Assembly (NCBI RefSeq): GCF_003945385.1
Contig: NZ_AP018920.1
Location: forward strand, 930,001 to 994,000
Source: Pseudonocardia autotrophica
GTDB lineage: Bacteria; Actinomycetota; Actinomycetes; Mycobacteriales; Pseudonocardiaceae
DNA length: 64,000 bases
Direction: 5' to 3'
The notes beneath the pieces are model-generated. The model was not told where the DNA came from and made no database searches. It worked only from the letters and a program-made list of their open reading frames with translations. Below, piece by piece: positions 42,303 through 50,601 of the stretch. A program made the position numbers and the translations under genes. The stretch's first letter is position 1. Each line of letters opens with the position of its first letter.

Positions 42303-43025
42303 TCAGGTCCTGGTGGCACGCTCCGCGGCGTCGCCGGCCAACCGCCGGGCAGCCTCGAGCGGATCGGGCGCGGCGTGCACGGCTCGCCCGACGATCGCGA
42401 TGGCCCGGGGACCGCGCACCGCACGGAGGGCGTCGAGGACGGGTGTCGCGTCGCCACCCACCCCGGGGACGAAGAACGTGAGGCCGTCGTGCCGTTCGAC
42501 GAGTGCCGCGGTGACGGCCGCCGCCCGGCCGAGATCGTGCGCGGGGACGACGAGGTCGCGTGCGCCGTGCTGCACCGCCAGTTCGGTGACCCGGGCGAGC
42601 ACGTCGTCGGCGATCCAGCCGCCGCCCGAGACCGTGTAGTCCGCCAGCGGGAGTGCGGCGCCGACGATCGGCCGCACCCGATGGTCGAGCGCGCTCCGCA
42701 CGAAGCCCTGTACCGCGCTCGGACCGGCGACCGGGAAGACGATCAGGCCGTCGACGCCGGCCGCGGCCACCGTGGCGGCGAGACCCGGCCCGTTGGACGG
42801 GATGTCCAGACCGGCCTTCTGGTGGTCGTAGTACAGCGGCAGATCGGTGACCTCGCGCAGCGCGCGGACGGTGTGGGCCAGCCCGGAGGCCAGCACCGGC
42901 TGCAGGCCGATCTTGAAACCGAGCACCCCCGGCACGGTGGCGGTGGCCTCGGCCAGCCTCCGGGCGGTGTCGATGTCGGGTACGTCGAGGGCCGGGACGA
43001 TCCCGGACGTGGGACGGTCGGGCAC
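42303..43025 (-). CDS. Orotidine-5'-phosphate decarboxylase-like protein
   Basis: The GTG at 43025 follows GAGGAGAG; 240 residues. The barrel shows GIVPALDVPDIDTARRLAEA, LPLYYDHQKAGLDIPSNGPG (the catalytic D..K…D with DIP) and VVPAHDLGRAA, then FFVPGVGGDATPVLDA and AIAIVGRAVHAAPDPLEAA (phosphate site). These are marks of the OMPDC superfamily; the DHQKAGxDIP form is a minor variant. It stands directly behind the NAMPT gene, far from pyrimidine genes, so its substrate may not be OMP. The alternative is a second PyrF. Confidence 0.85.
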   Translation of the reverse strand: MPDRPTSGIVPALDVPDIDTARRLAEATATVPGVLGFKIGLQPVLASGLAHTVRALREVTDLPLYYDHQKAGLDIPSNGPGLAATVAAAGVDGLIVFPVAGPSAVQGFVRSALDHRVRPIVGAALPLADYTVSGGGWIADDVLARVTELAVQHGARDLVVPAHDLGRAAAVTAALVERHDGLTFFVPGVGGDATPVLDALRAVRGPRAIAIVGRAVHAAPDPLEAARRLAGDAAERATRT

Positions 43026-43099
43026 GGGGACTCTCCTCGGTGGTACCGCTCCCGGTCGTCCCGGCACAGGCCGGGACGACCGGGAACAGCAGGTGTCGG

Positions 43100-44572
43100 T
43101 CAGGCGCCGGCCGAGGGCAGGGGCTGCTGCTCGGCGGAGGACTCCTCGGGCAGCACCGGCGCGTAGTACTCGCGCGGCACGGTCCGCTCACTGCGCTCGA
43201 TCAGGTCGAGCAAGTCCCAGCGGCGCAACAGCTTGCCGTTGCGGTACACGGGCTGGAGCAGGTTCTCCTCCGGAGCCACCGCGTCCCGGGGCACGGTCTC
43301 GATCCGGCCGTCGACCTGGCGGACGGCCAGCCGCCCCCGCTTGGAGGCCTTCAGGTCGACCCCGTTCGGGCTCTTCCAGATGTCGACCCAGCGCCCGTCG
43401 ATCCGCACCGCGTTGGCCTTCTGGGCGAAGTGCAGGGTGTCCCGGTTGACCTGCTGCAGCAGGCCGCCGCCCATCCCGAAGTAGACGTTGTCCGCCGCGA
43501 GCCTCCTGCGGTCGAGCTCGGCGTAGATGGCGCGCAGGCTGTCGAGGGTGATCCCGTCGCCCTGGCAGACCCGGATCCGGTCGGGCAGCACCCGGTAGCC
43601 CTTGCTGTTCTCGATCGCGCCGTAGTGCTCGATCAGGCCCTCGATGGTGTCCGAGACGACCTGCACGGGATCCCCGGAGTCCGGCCGGACGAACACCGTG
43701 CCGGGGTGGTTGTCCACGAGCTCCTTGAGCTCGCCACCGAAGATGTTGTGCACGGCGTTGTCGAGGTCGTAGGAGTCGGAGACGATCACGACGATCGGCC
43801 AGCCCCGGTACTTGTGGATCGCGTTCGCGTAGGCCTTCGCCTCGTTCTCCCGCCCCCACGCCGTCATCGTGGAGTGCTCGGAGTTGGGGCCCGATGCGCC
43901 GGGGGCGATCGCGTTGTAATAGCGCTGGGCGGCCAGCGAGCCCAAGATCGTGTCGGTCTGCTCGAAGTTCACCAGGTGCGCGAGGCCGCCGAGCGCCGCC
44001 GACTGCTGCGAGCTCACGCCGCGCGCGCCGTAGTCGTGAAGCAGGTCCCGGATGATCTCCGGGTGGTCGGAGGTCCGATCGAGCGCGTGCCGGATGATCT
44101 GCTTGGACAGCCAGCTCAGCGTGCCGACCGACGTCGGGTACCAGATCGCACGCAGCAGCGGGGTCTCGACGAAGCTGGTCAGCCAGAAGTACTTCGGGTC
44201 GGTGTTGATGACCTGCACGAGTGCGTTGCGGACCGGCAGCACCGTGCCCTCGGGGATCGCCTCGATCTCGAGCGGCAGGTAGCCGTCGTGCTCGTTGAGG
44301 ATCCCCAGCCAGCCGTCCCGGTTGAACGGGATCTTGTGCTGGCGGGTCACGATCTCCGCCTCGTCGATGTCCTCGATCGTGATCGGCTTGAGCAGGTACT
44401 CCTTGATGAAGGCCTGGAGCCCGACGAACAGGTGTGCCGGAAAGGGCCCGCCACGGGACTCGACATAGCTGGATACGTACTCCGTCCCGGGCGGGTAGAG
44501 AACGTGATGGGAATGCTTGTAGCTGTCGGTGTTGAGAATGATGTTGCCGAAATCGGAGAACTTGCTGACCAT
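43100..44572 (-). CDS. nadV: Nicotinamide phosphoribosyltransferase (NAMPT/NadV)
   Basis: AGAGGAAA precedes the ATG; 490 residues, the usual NAMPT length. Clear blocks: NIILNTDSYKHSHHVLYPPG, YVESRGGPFPAHLFVGLQAF, DYGARGVSSQQSAALGGLAH, VSDSYDLDNAVHNIFGGELK, TVFVRPDSGDPVQVVSDTIE and YFGMGGGLLQQVNRDTLHFA. The enzyme joins nicotinamide and PRPP to NMN, the salvage entry to NAD. It is the first long gene of a five-gene leftward operon with PncC, so NMN could pass on to nicotinate mononucleotide. A structured 300-nt leader lies upstream. Confidence 0.95.
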   Translation of the reverse strand: MVSKFSDFGNIILNTDSYKHSHHVLYPPGTEYVSSYVESRGGPFPAHLFVGLQAFIKEYLLKPITIEDIDEAEIVTRQHKIPFNRDGWLGILNEHDGYLPLEIEAIPEGTVLPVRNALVQVINTDPKYFWLTSFVETPLLRAIWYPTSVGTLSWLSKQIIRHALDRTSDHPEIIRDLLHDYGARGVSSQQSAALGGLAHLVNFEQTDTILGSLAAQRYYNAIAPGASGPNSEHSTMTAWGRENEAKAYANAIHKYRGWPIVVIVSDSYDLDNAVHNIFGGELKELVDNHPGTVFVRPDSGDPVQVVSDTIEGLIEHYGAIENSKGYRVLPDRIRVCQGDGITLDSLRAIYAELDRRRLAADNVYFGMGGGLLQQVNRDTLHFAQKANAVRIDGRWVDIWKSPNGVDLKASKRGRLAVRQVDGRIETVPRDAVAPEENLLQPVYRNGKLLRRWDLLDLIERSERTVPREYYAPVLPEESSAEQQPLPSAGA

Positions 44573-45016
44573 TGTTTCCTCTGTGTGTCGAGGTCGGTCC
44601 GGCGACGATCCACCGAGAGAGCGAGCGGGGCCGCAGTGGTGGGGATCGTGTCCGAGGGGCGTGGTCCGACGGCGAGGTAATGCCATCGGTTCGGAGTCCG
44701 TGCCGTGGCTCGCCGCAGGTCAGGCGGGGGACGGCAGGATCGCCCAGTGATGTGTGCGCCGACGGAGGAGGTCAGGCGTCAGTGACGACAGCGACAGTGA
44801 CGGCGACAGCGGACGGCCCGGGCACCGGGCTCGTCCGCCGCTGCATCGAGAGACTCGATGATCTGTCGCATGGTTCGAAGATACGAACCCGGAAGATATG
44901 CGAACAAGGGACTGTGCGAGCTATCACACTGTTTCGTTCGTTTCAAAGATTTCGATCGTTGCAATTGTTGGTCGAGCGATTCCGGGAATGTCCGATTTCG
45001 GCCGGTGGCCGGGTGC
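44573..45016 (-). promoter_or_regulatory. Promoter and leader region of the nicotinamide salvage operon
   Basis: The minus strand has TTGTTC, an 18-bp spacer and TATCTT (44883-44878), with an ATG only seven bases further (44871), as in leaderless promoters. TATCTT is the centre of a perfect inverted repeat GTTCG/CGAAC (44873-44888), a possible operator. About 206 nt lie between the short leader frame and the NAMPT gene and contain CCTCCTCC. The part 44870-45010 is markedly richer in A+T than its surroundings. Confidence 0.5.
44779..44871 (-). CDS. Candidate leaderless leader peptide, 30 codons, Cys/Arg/His-rich end
   Basis: The frame starts at an ATG seven bases behind a -10-like TATCTT, reads MRQIIESLDAAADEPGARAV and ends with RCRRHCRCRH before a TGA. 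The last ten codons come from a short tandem repeat of CGC, TGT and CAC codons. Leaderless small frames ending in Cys runs are known in mycobacteria as cysteine-sensing attenuators. Here Arg and His codons are mixed in. No independent ribosome site exists. Confidence 0.35.
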   Translation of the reverse strand: MRQIIESLDAAADEPGARAVRCRRHCRCRH

Positions 45017-46384
45017 TCAGCCGTTCCCGGCGAGCCGGTGCAGCAGCAGCGCCTCGGCGAGCACGCTCCGGCCGAACATGCCCAGGTGCAGGCTCTCGTC
45101 GATGCCGTGCCAGCGGCTGGCCGGGTCGCCGACACCGGTCACCAGCACCGCGGCGCCCGGGAAGGTGCGCGCGAACTCGGCGATGAACGGGATCGAGCCG
45201 CCGATCCCGGTCTCCACCGCGGAGTTGCCGTACGCGGAGGCGAACGCGGCGCGGGCGTGGTCGTACACCTCGCCGGTCGCGGACAGGCTGAACGGTTCGG
45301 CGACCCCGGTGCCGGGGGTGACCGTGACGTGCGCGCCCCACGGCACGTTGCGCTCCAGGTGCTCGGCGAGCGCCTGCTGCGCCTGCACCGCGTCCTCACC
45401 GGGGGCGAGCCGCATGCTCACCATCGCGCGGGCCCGCGGGAGCAGCACGTTCGAGGCCTCCGCGACCCGCGGCGCGTCGATGCCGAGCACCGCGACCGCC
45501 GGCTTGACATTCACCCGCTCCGGGATGCTGCCGGAGCCGAGCAGCTCGACGCCGTCGAGCAGGCCGGCGTCGGTGCGGTAGGTCGTCTCGTCCGGGTCGG
45601 GGGCGTCGGAGCTGCCGTGGACCAGCCCCGGGACGGCGACCTCGCCCTTGTCGTCGTGCAGGGTCGCGAGTATCCGGCAGAGCGCGGTGAGCGCGTCGCC
45701 GATCGGGCCGCCGTAGACCCCGGAGTGCACCGGCCGCTCCAGCATCGACACCTCGACGACGACGTCGACCAGGCCGCGCAGGCTGGTGGTCAGCGCCGGC
45801 ACGTCGACCGCGGGGTTCGCGGCGTCGGCGATCACGATGACGTCCGCGGCGAGGCTCGCGTGGTGCTCGGCGAGCAGCGCGGTCAGGGTCGGCGAACCGG
45901 ACTCCTCCTCGCCCTCGATGAACAGCACCACCCCGACCGGCGGCGTGCCGCCGTAGGCGCGCAGCACCGCCAGGTGGGTCATGACGCCGGCCTTGTCGTC
46001 CGCTGCGCCCCGGCCGTAGAGCCGGCCGTCCCGCTCGGTCGGCTCGAACGGTGGCGACGTCCAGTGCTCGTCGCCACCGGTGGGCTGGACGTCGTGGTGG
46101 GCGTAGAGCATGACGGTCGGCGTGCCCTCGGGGCCCGGCCAGTGTGCGACGACGGCCGGCGCGCCACCCTCGGCGGCGATCACCCGTACCTCGGCGGCAC
46201 CGGCGTCGCGGGCCAGCTCGGCGACCGCGTCCGCGGAGCGACGCGTGTCGTCGGCGTGTGCCGGATCGGCCCAGATGCTCGGGATGCGGACCAGCGCCTC
46301 CAGATCGGTGCGGGCCCCGGGCAGGACCGCGGTGACCGCCTCGGCGAGCTCGGCCGGCGGAGTGCTGATCGGCTGGTCCGTCAT
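45017..46384 (-). CDS. M20-family metallopeptidase (dipeptidase)
   Basis: A 455-residue di-zinc peptidase: TVMLYAHHDVQPTGGDEHWT (first zinc His and Asp), LYGRGAADDKAGVMTHLAVL (bridging Asp), VLFIEGEEESGSPTLTALLA (catalytic Glu), and the lid domain SGVYGGPIGDALTALCRILA. The final block WHGIDESLHLGMFGRSVLAE has the last His. Such enzymes cleave dipeptides or related amides in the cytosol. It is divergent from the acyl-AMP ligase gene, 90 bp apart. Confidence 0.94.
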   Translation of the reverse strand: MTDQPISTPPAELAEAVTAVLPGARTDLEALVRIPSIWADPAHADDTRRSADAVAELARDAGAAEVRVIAAEGGAPAVVAHWPGPEGTPTVMLYAHHDVQPTGGDEHWTSPPFEPTERDGRLYGRGAADDKAGVMTHLAVLRAYGGTPPVGVVLFIEGEEESGSPTLTALLAEHHASLAADVIVIADAANPAVDVPALTTSLRGLVDVVVEVSMLERPVHSGVYGGPIGDALTALCRILATLHDDKGEVAVPGLVHGSSDAPDPDETTYRTDAGLLDGVELLGSGSIPERVNVKPAVAVLGIDAPRVAEASNVLLPRARAMVSMRLAPGEDAVQAQQALAEHLERNVPWGAHVTVTPGTGVAEPFSLSATGEVYDHARAAFASAYGNSAVETGIGGSIPFIAEFARTFPGAAVLVTGVGDPASRWHGIDESLHLGMFGRSVLAEALLLHRLAGNG

Positions 46385-46474
46385 GGGACCGGATGCTACG
46401 CCCGGCCCACCGGCCACCGATCGTGGCCGCGCGAGGGCCCGGCCGGTCGCCGACGAGGCATTAGTGTCGGGCGC

Positions 46475-48157
46475 ATGTCCCGTTTTCTGGCGACGTTGCT
46501 GGAGTCCGCGACCGGTCCCGACCGGGATCTCCGCGGGATGACCACCGGGGAGCCGCGCGAGCCCGTGCGGCGCAGCTGGGGGGAAGTGCACCGGGAGGCC
46601 CGGTCCTGCGCGGAGGCGCTGCGCCGGCCCGGCGCCGACGGCGAGCCGGCACTCCCGTTCGGCGGCGCGGTCGGGGTGCTCGCCGGCGAGCCCGCGGCGA
46701 TCGCGCCGTGTGCGCAGGCGGTGTGGCTGCAGGGTGGCAGTGTGACGATGCTGCACCAGCCGACCCCCCGGACCGATCTCGCGGAGTGGGCTGCGGACAC
46801 CGTCACCACGCTCAAGATGATCGATGCCTCGATGGTGCTGCTCGGGGCCCCGTTCGACGCGCTCGCCCCGGTGCTGATGGAGCAGGGCATCCCGTTCCGC
46901 ACCCTGGACTCGCTGGCCGGTGACCCGGACGCCTTCGTCGCGGACGCCGCCGTCGCCGACGAGGGCGACACCGCACTGCTGCAGCTGACCAGCGGCTCCA
47001 CCGCGGCGCCGAAGGCCGTCCGGATCACCCACGCGAACCTGCACGCCAACATCGGCTCGATGGTCGCCGCGTCCGAACTGGACGTCGCCTCGGACCGGAT
47101 GGTGTCCTGGCTACCGCTGTTCCACGACATGGGGATGGTCGGTTTCCTGACCATCCCGATGACGGTCGGGCTGGATCTGGTCACGGTCACCCCGGTCGAC
47201 TTCCTCGGGCGGCCGCGGCTGTGGGCCGAGCTGATCTCGAAGTACCGCGGCACGGTCACCGCGGCGCCGAACTTCGCCTATGCGGTGCTGGCCCGTCAGC
47301 TCGCCAGGGTCGACGACGGCGAGCTCGACCTGTCGTCACTGCGGATCGCGCTGAACGGCGCCGAGCCGGTCGATCCGGCGGCCGTCACCGCGTTCACCGA
47401 TGCGGGGGCACGGTTCGGGCTGCGGCCGGAGTCGGTGCTGTGCGCCTACGGGATGGCCGAGACGGCGCTCGGGGTGGCGTTCGCACCGGTCCACACCGGA
47501 CTCACGGTGGACCGGGTGGATGCCGAGTCGCTGGAGGCGCACCGCCGTGCCGAGCCGGCCTCGGACGGTCCGGTGCGGGAGTTCCCCGAGCTCGGGCCGC
47601 CGCTGCCGGGCCTGGAGGTCCGGGCGGTCGACCCCGCCGGCCGGGTGCTCGGGGCGCGCGAGGTCGGCGTGCTGCAGCTGCGCGGCGAGGCGGTGACGCC
47701 CGGCTATCTCACCGTCGACGGCCCGCGGTCCACACAGGACGCCGAGGGCTGGTTCGACACCGGGGACGAGGGCTATCTGACCACGGACGGTGCGGTCGTC
47801 GTCTGTGGCCGGACCAAGGACGTGATCATCATGGGCGGCCGCAACATCTACCCGACCGACATCGAGCGTGCCGCGGGTGCGGCCGACGGGGTGCGGGCCG
47901 GGAACGTCGTCGCGGTGCGGCTGGCGGCCGGCGAAGGGCGCCATCGCGAGTCGTTCGCGGTCGCGGTCGAGGCGAAGGGCGCCGACAGCCCGGAGGCGGT
48001 GAAGGCGATCCGCGACGACGTCACGCACCGGGTGGTGTCCGCCGTCGGCGTGCGCCCGGCCCGGGTCGCGGTGCTGGCGCCGGGGACGCTGCCGAAGACC
48101 CCGTCGGGCAAGCTCCGCCGCGCCGCCACCGCCGACCTGCTCGGCACCGCGGGCTGA
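46475..48157 (+). CDS. Fatty-acyl-AMP ligase / acyl-CoA synthetase family protein
   Basis: A 560-residue adenylating enzyme: ALLQLTSGSTAAPKAVRITH (P-loop), VSWLPLFHDMGMVGFLTIPM (typical of the FAAL branch), LCAYGMAETALGVAFAPVH, GWFDTGDEGYLTTDGAVVVC, RTKDVIIMGGRNIYPTDIER and LPKTPSGKLRR with the catalytic Lys. FAALs activate fatty acids as acyl-AMP for transfer to polyketide or peptide synthases; no such synthase is near. The ATG 46475 is used because it opens the domain. Acyl-CoA synthesis remains possible. Confidence 0.9.
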   Translation: MSRFLATLLESATGPDRDLRGMTTGEPREPVRRSWGEVHREARSCAEALRRPGADGEPALPFGGAVGVLAGEPAAIAPCAQAVWLQGGSVTMLHQPTPRTDLAEWAADTVTTLKMIDASMVLLGAPFDALAPVLMEQGIPFRTLDSLAGDPDAFVADAAVADEGDTALLQLTSGSTAAPKAVRITHANLHANIGSMVAASELDVASDRMVSWLPLFHDMGMVGFLTIPMTVGLDLVTVTPVDFLGRPRLWAELISKYRGTVTAAPNFAYAVLARQLARVDDGELDLSSLRIALNGAEPVDPAAVTAFTDAGARFGLRPESVLCAYGMAETALGVAFAPVHTGLTVDRVDAESLEAHRRAEPASDGPVREFPELGPPLPGLEVRAVDPAGRVLGAREVGVLQLRGEAVTPGYLTVDGPRSTQDAEGWFDTGDEGYLTTDGAVVVCGRTKDVIIMGGRNIYPTDIERAAGAADGVRAGNVVAVRLAAGEGRHRESFAVAVEAKGADSPEAVKAIRDDVTHRVVSAVGVRPARVAVLAPGTLPKTPSGKLRRAATADLLGTAG

Positions 48158-48171
48158 CCCCACCGGCCGGT

Positions 48172-48185
48172 CGACGGGCCCGTCG
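48172..48185. terminator. 14-bp palindrome between convergent genes
   Basis: CGACGGGCCCGTCG is a perfect palindrome in the 43-bp gap between the acyl-AMP ligase and EamA genes; it could end transcription from both sides. Confidence 0.4.
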
Positions 48186-48200
48186 CCGCCGGGGGAGCGC

Positions 48201-49094
48201 TCAGCCGGGCCGTCGACGCAGGTGCCCTCCGTTGGTGAGCACGACCCCGGCGATCACCACCAGCCCGCCGACGACCTGCGCCGAGGTGTAGGGGTCGCCC
48301 ACGATGATCGTGAAGGCGGCGGTGAAGACGGTGATCAGGTTGAGGAACACCCCGGCGCTCCCGGCCGGCAGCACGAGCAGGGCCCTGGTCCACAACAGGT
48401 ACGACAGGACCGAGGGGAACACCACGATGAACAGCAACGAGCCCGTCGACGCCGGATCGCCGGGCAGGGTGACCCCGGTGAGGAGCCCGATCGGGGCGAG
48501 CAGCAGCACCGCCACCGCCGCCTGCGCGGCGGTCGAGGCGATCGGCGGCAGCGGCGGGACGCGTCGGCCGACCACCGCGTAACCGGTCCAGGCGGTGATC
48601 GCACCCAGCATGAGCAGCTCGCCCGGCCCGAATCCGGTGCGGAGCACGCTCGCCGGATCGCCGTCGGTCACGACGATCAGCACGCCGATCAGCGCGACCA
48701 GGATTCCGGCGACCGCGAGCGGGGTCAGCCGTTCGCGCAGGAAGACCGCCCCGGCGAGCGCGATGAGCGCGGGATTGAAGGCGTTGATCAGCGAGGCGTT
48801 GAAGGCGCTGGTGGCCTCGAGGGCGGCGTAGAGGAATCCGGTGTAGGCGAGCAGCCCGAAGAACGACAGCGCCAGCAACCACCGCCAGGCGGCGAGCACC
48901 TGCCGCCAGTCCGGGCGCTCGATCAGCTGCGCGAGCGCCAGCAGCAGCGGGAGCGCCAGCACCCACCTGAGCAGGGTGAGGCTGAACGGGTCGATGCTCT
49001 GCACCGCCCGGGCCCCGACGATGTAGTTACCGGCCCAGAACAGCGTCGCGCCGAGCAGCGAGACGGTGGCGCCGACCAGCCCGGGACGAGACAT
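48201..49094 (-). CDS. EamA/DMT-family transporter
   Basis: The 297-residue protein has ten helices in two EamA repeats: GATLFWAGNYIVGARAVQSI with SLTLLRWVLALPLLLALAQL, and GAITAWTGYAVVGRR with GSLLFIVVFPSVLSYLLWTR. The second repeat ends QVVGGLVVIAGVVLTNGG. Relatives export amino acids or other metabolites. It follows mgsC on the same strand, but a strong hairpin stands between, so cotranscription is unlikely. Confidence 0.92.
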   Translation of the reverse strand: MSRPGLVGATVSLLGATLFWAGNYIVGARAVQSIDPFSLTLLRWVLALPLLLALAQLIERPDWRQVLAAWRWLLALSFFGLLAYTGFLYAALEATSAFNASLINAFNPALIALAGAVFLRERLTPLAVAGILVALIGVLIVVTDGDPASVLRTGFGPGELLMLGAITAWTGYAVVGRRVPPLPPIASTAAQAAVAVLLLAPIGLLTGVTLPGDPASTGSLLFIVVFPSVLSYLLWTRALLVLPAGSAGVFLNLITVFTAAFTIIVGDPYTSAQVVGGLVVIAGVVLTNGGHLRRRPG

Positions 49095-49234
49095 CGGCGG
49101 GGTGGTCCTTCCTGACACGGGCGAGGCGCTCTGCCTACCACGGTGCGCGGCGCGGCAGATCCCCCGGTCCTGCCCGTCCGGGACCACCCGCCCGGCCCGA
49201 CCGCCCGGCCCACCCGGCCCGCCCGGCCGGGATC

Positions 49235-49268
49235 GGCCCCGCCTGGCCGGGATCGCCGGGGCGGGGCC
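49235..49268 (-). terminator. Hairpin behind mgsC, likely terminator
   Basis: GGCCCCGCC (49235-49243) and GGCGGGGCC (49260-49268) pair perfectly over a 16-nt loop, eight bases behind the mgsC stop (leftward). The surrounding 181-bp gap is extremely rich in CCCGGCC words. Confidence 0.6.
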
Positions 49269-49275
49269 GGCCCGC

Positions 49276-50601
49276 TCAGAGTGGCGTCCGCCCCGGGATC
49301 CAGCTGGTCCCGGCGAGCGGGACCCGGGCCATCGCCGCGGCCTCGATGGTCAGCGACACCAGGTCCTCGGGCTCCAGGTGCAGCAGATGCCCCTTCCCGC
49401 AGGCGCGGGCGATGGTCTGCGCCTCCAGCGTGAGCACCCGCAGGTAGTTCGCGATCCGCCGGCCACCCTGCAGCGGATCGAGACGCGCGGCGAGTTCCGG
49501 ATCCTGGGTGGTGATCCCCGCCGGGTCCCGCCCGTCCTGGAAGTCGTCGTAGAAGCCGGCCGCCGAGCCGATGCTCTCGTACTCCTTCGCCCAGCGGGGG
49601 TCGTTGTCGCCCAGCGCGATCAACGCGGCCGTCCCGATCGCGACGGCGTCGGCGCCGAGCGCCATCGCCTTGGCGACGTCGGCGCCGGTCCGGATCCCGC
49701 CGGAGACGACGAGCTGCACCTTGCGGTGCAGTCCGAGCTCGGACAGCGCCTGCACCGCCTGCGGGATCGCCGCGAGGATCGGGATCCCCACGTGCTCGAT
49801 GAAGACCTCCTGGGTGGCGGCGGTGCCGCCCTGCATCCCGTCGACGACGACGACGTCCGCCCCGGCCGCGACGGCCAGCTTGACGTCGTAGTAGGTGCGG
49901 GTGGCCCCGACCTTGACGTAGATCGGCTTCTGCCAGTCGGTGATCTCGCGCAGCTCGAGGATCTTGATGGCGAGATCGTCGGGTCCGGTCCAGTCCGGGT
50001 GCCGGCAGGCGCTGCGCTGGTCGATGCCGGGCGGCAGGGTGCGCATGCCGGCCACCCGGTCGGAGATCTTCTGCCCGAGCAGCATCCCCCCGCCGCCGGG
50101 CTTGGCGCCCTGGCCGAGCACGACCTCGATGGCGTCGGCGGCCCGCAGATGGTCGGGGTTCATCCCGTAGCGGCTGGGCAGCACCTGGTAGACGAGGGTC
50201 TTGGAGTGGCCGCGCTCCTCGTCGGTCATGCCGCCGTCGCCGGTGGTGGTGGAGGTGCCGACCTCGCTGGCCCCGCGACCCAGGGACTCCTTGGCCTGCG
50301 CGGACAGCGCGCCGAAGCTCATCCCGGCGATGGTCACCGGGGTGGACAGGTGCAGTGGCCGCTCGGCGTGCCGGTCACCGAGCACCACGTCGGTGTCGCA
50401 GCGCTCGCGATAGCCCTCCAGCGGATAGCGGGACATCGAGGCGCCGAGGAACAGTAGGTCGTCGAAGTGCGGCAGGGGACGCTTGGCCCCCCAGCCCCGG
50501 ATGTCGTAGACCCCGGTCTCCGCCGCGTGCTGGATCGCGGCGATCGTGGCGCGGTCGAAGGTCGCGGACTCGCGGAGCCCGCGACCGTCGGATGTGCTCA
50601 T
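49276..50601 (-). CDS. mgsC: FMN-binding glutamate synthase-like protein, N-methylglutamate synthase subunit C
   Basis: A 441-residue protein equal to the FMN/2-oxoglutarate domain of glutamate synthase: HLSTPVTIAGMSFGALSAQA, GTSTTTGDGGMTDEERGHSK, DAIEVVLGQGAKPGGGGMLL, PIYVKVGATRTYYDVKLAVA, VVVDGMQGGTAATQEVFIEH and LVVSGGIRTGADVAKAMALG (phosphate of FMN). The separate amidotransferase and GXGXG subunits are encoded directly upstream with overlapping genes. This three-gene split is known for N-methylglutamate synthase (MgsABC) and the rhizobial glx genes. The complex would move methylamine from gamma-glutamylmethylamide to 2-oxoglutarate. NMG versus plain glutamate synthesis rests on context. 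Confidence 0.87.
   Translation of the reverse strand: MSTSDGRGLRESATFDRATIAAIQHAAETGVYDIRGWGAKRPLPHFDDLLFLGASMSRYPLEGYRERCDTDVVLGDRHAERPLHLSTPVTIAGMSFGALSAQAKESLGRGASEVGTSTTTGDGGMTDEERGHSKTLVYQVLPSRYGMNPDHLRAADAIEVVLGQGAKPGGGGMLLGQKISDRVAGMRTLPPGIDQRSACRHPDWTGPDDLAIKILELREITDWQKPIYVKVGATRTYYDVKLAVAAGADVVVVDGMQGGTAATQEVFIEHVGIPILAAIPQAVQALSELGLHRKVQLVVSGGIRTGADVAKAMALGADAVAIGTAALIALGDNDPRWAKEYESIGSAAGFYDDFQDGRDPAGITTQDPELAARLDPLQGGRRIANYLRVLTLEAQTIARACGKGHLLHLEPEDLVSLTIEAAAMARVPLAGTSWIPGRTPL

Noticed and set aside
44858..46474. Upstream extension of the acyl-AMP ligase frame
   Set aside because: The extension runs antisense through the M20 peptidase gene. The enzyme fold begins at the ATG at 46475.
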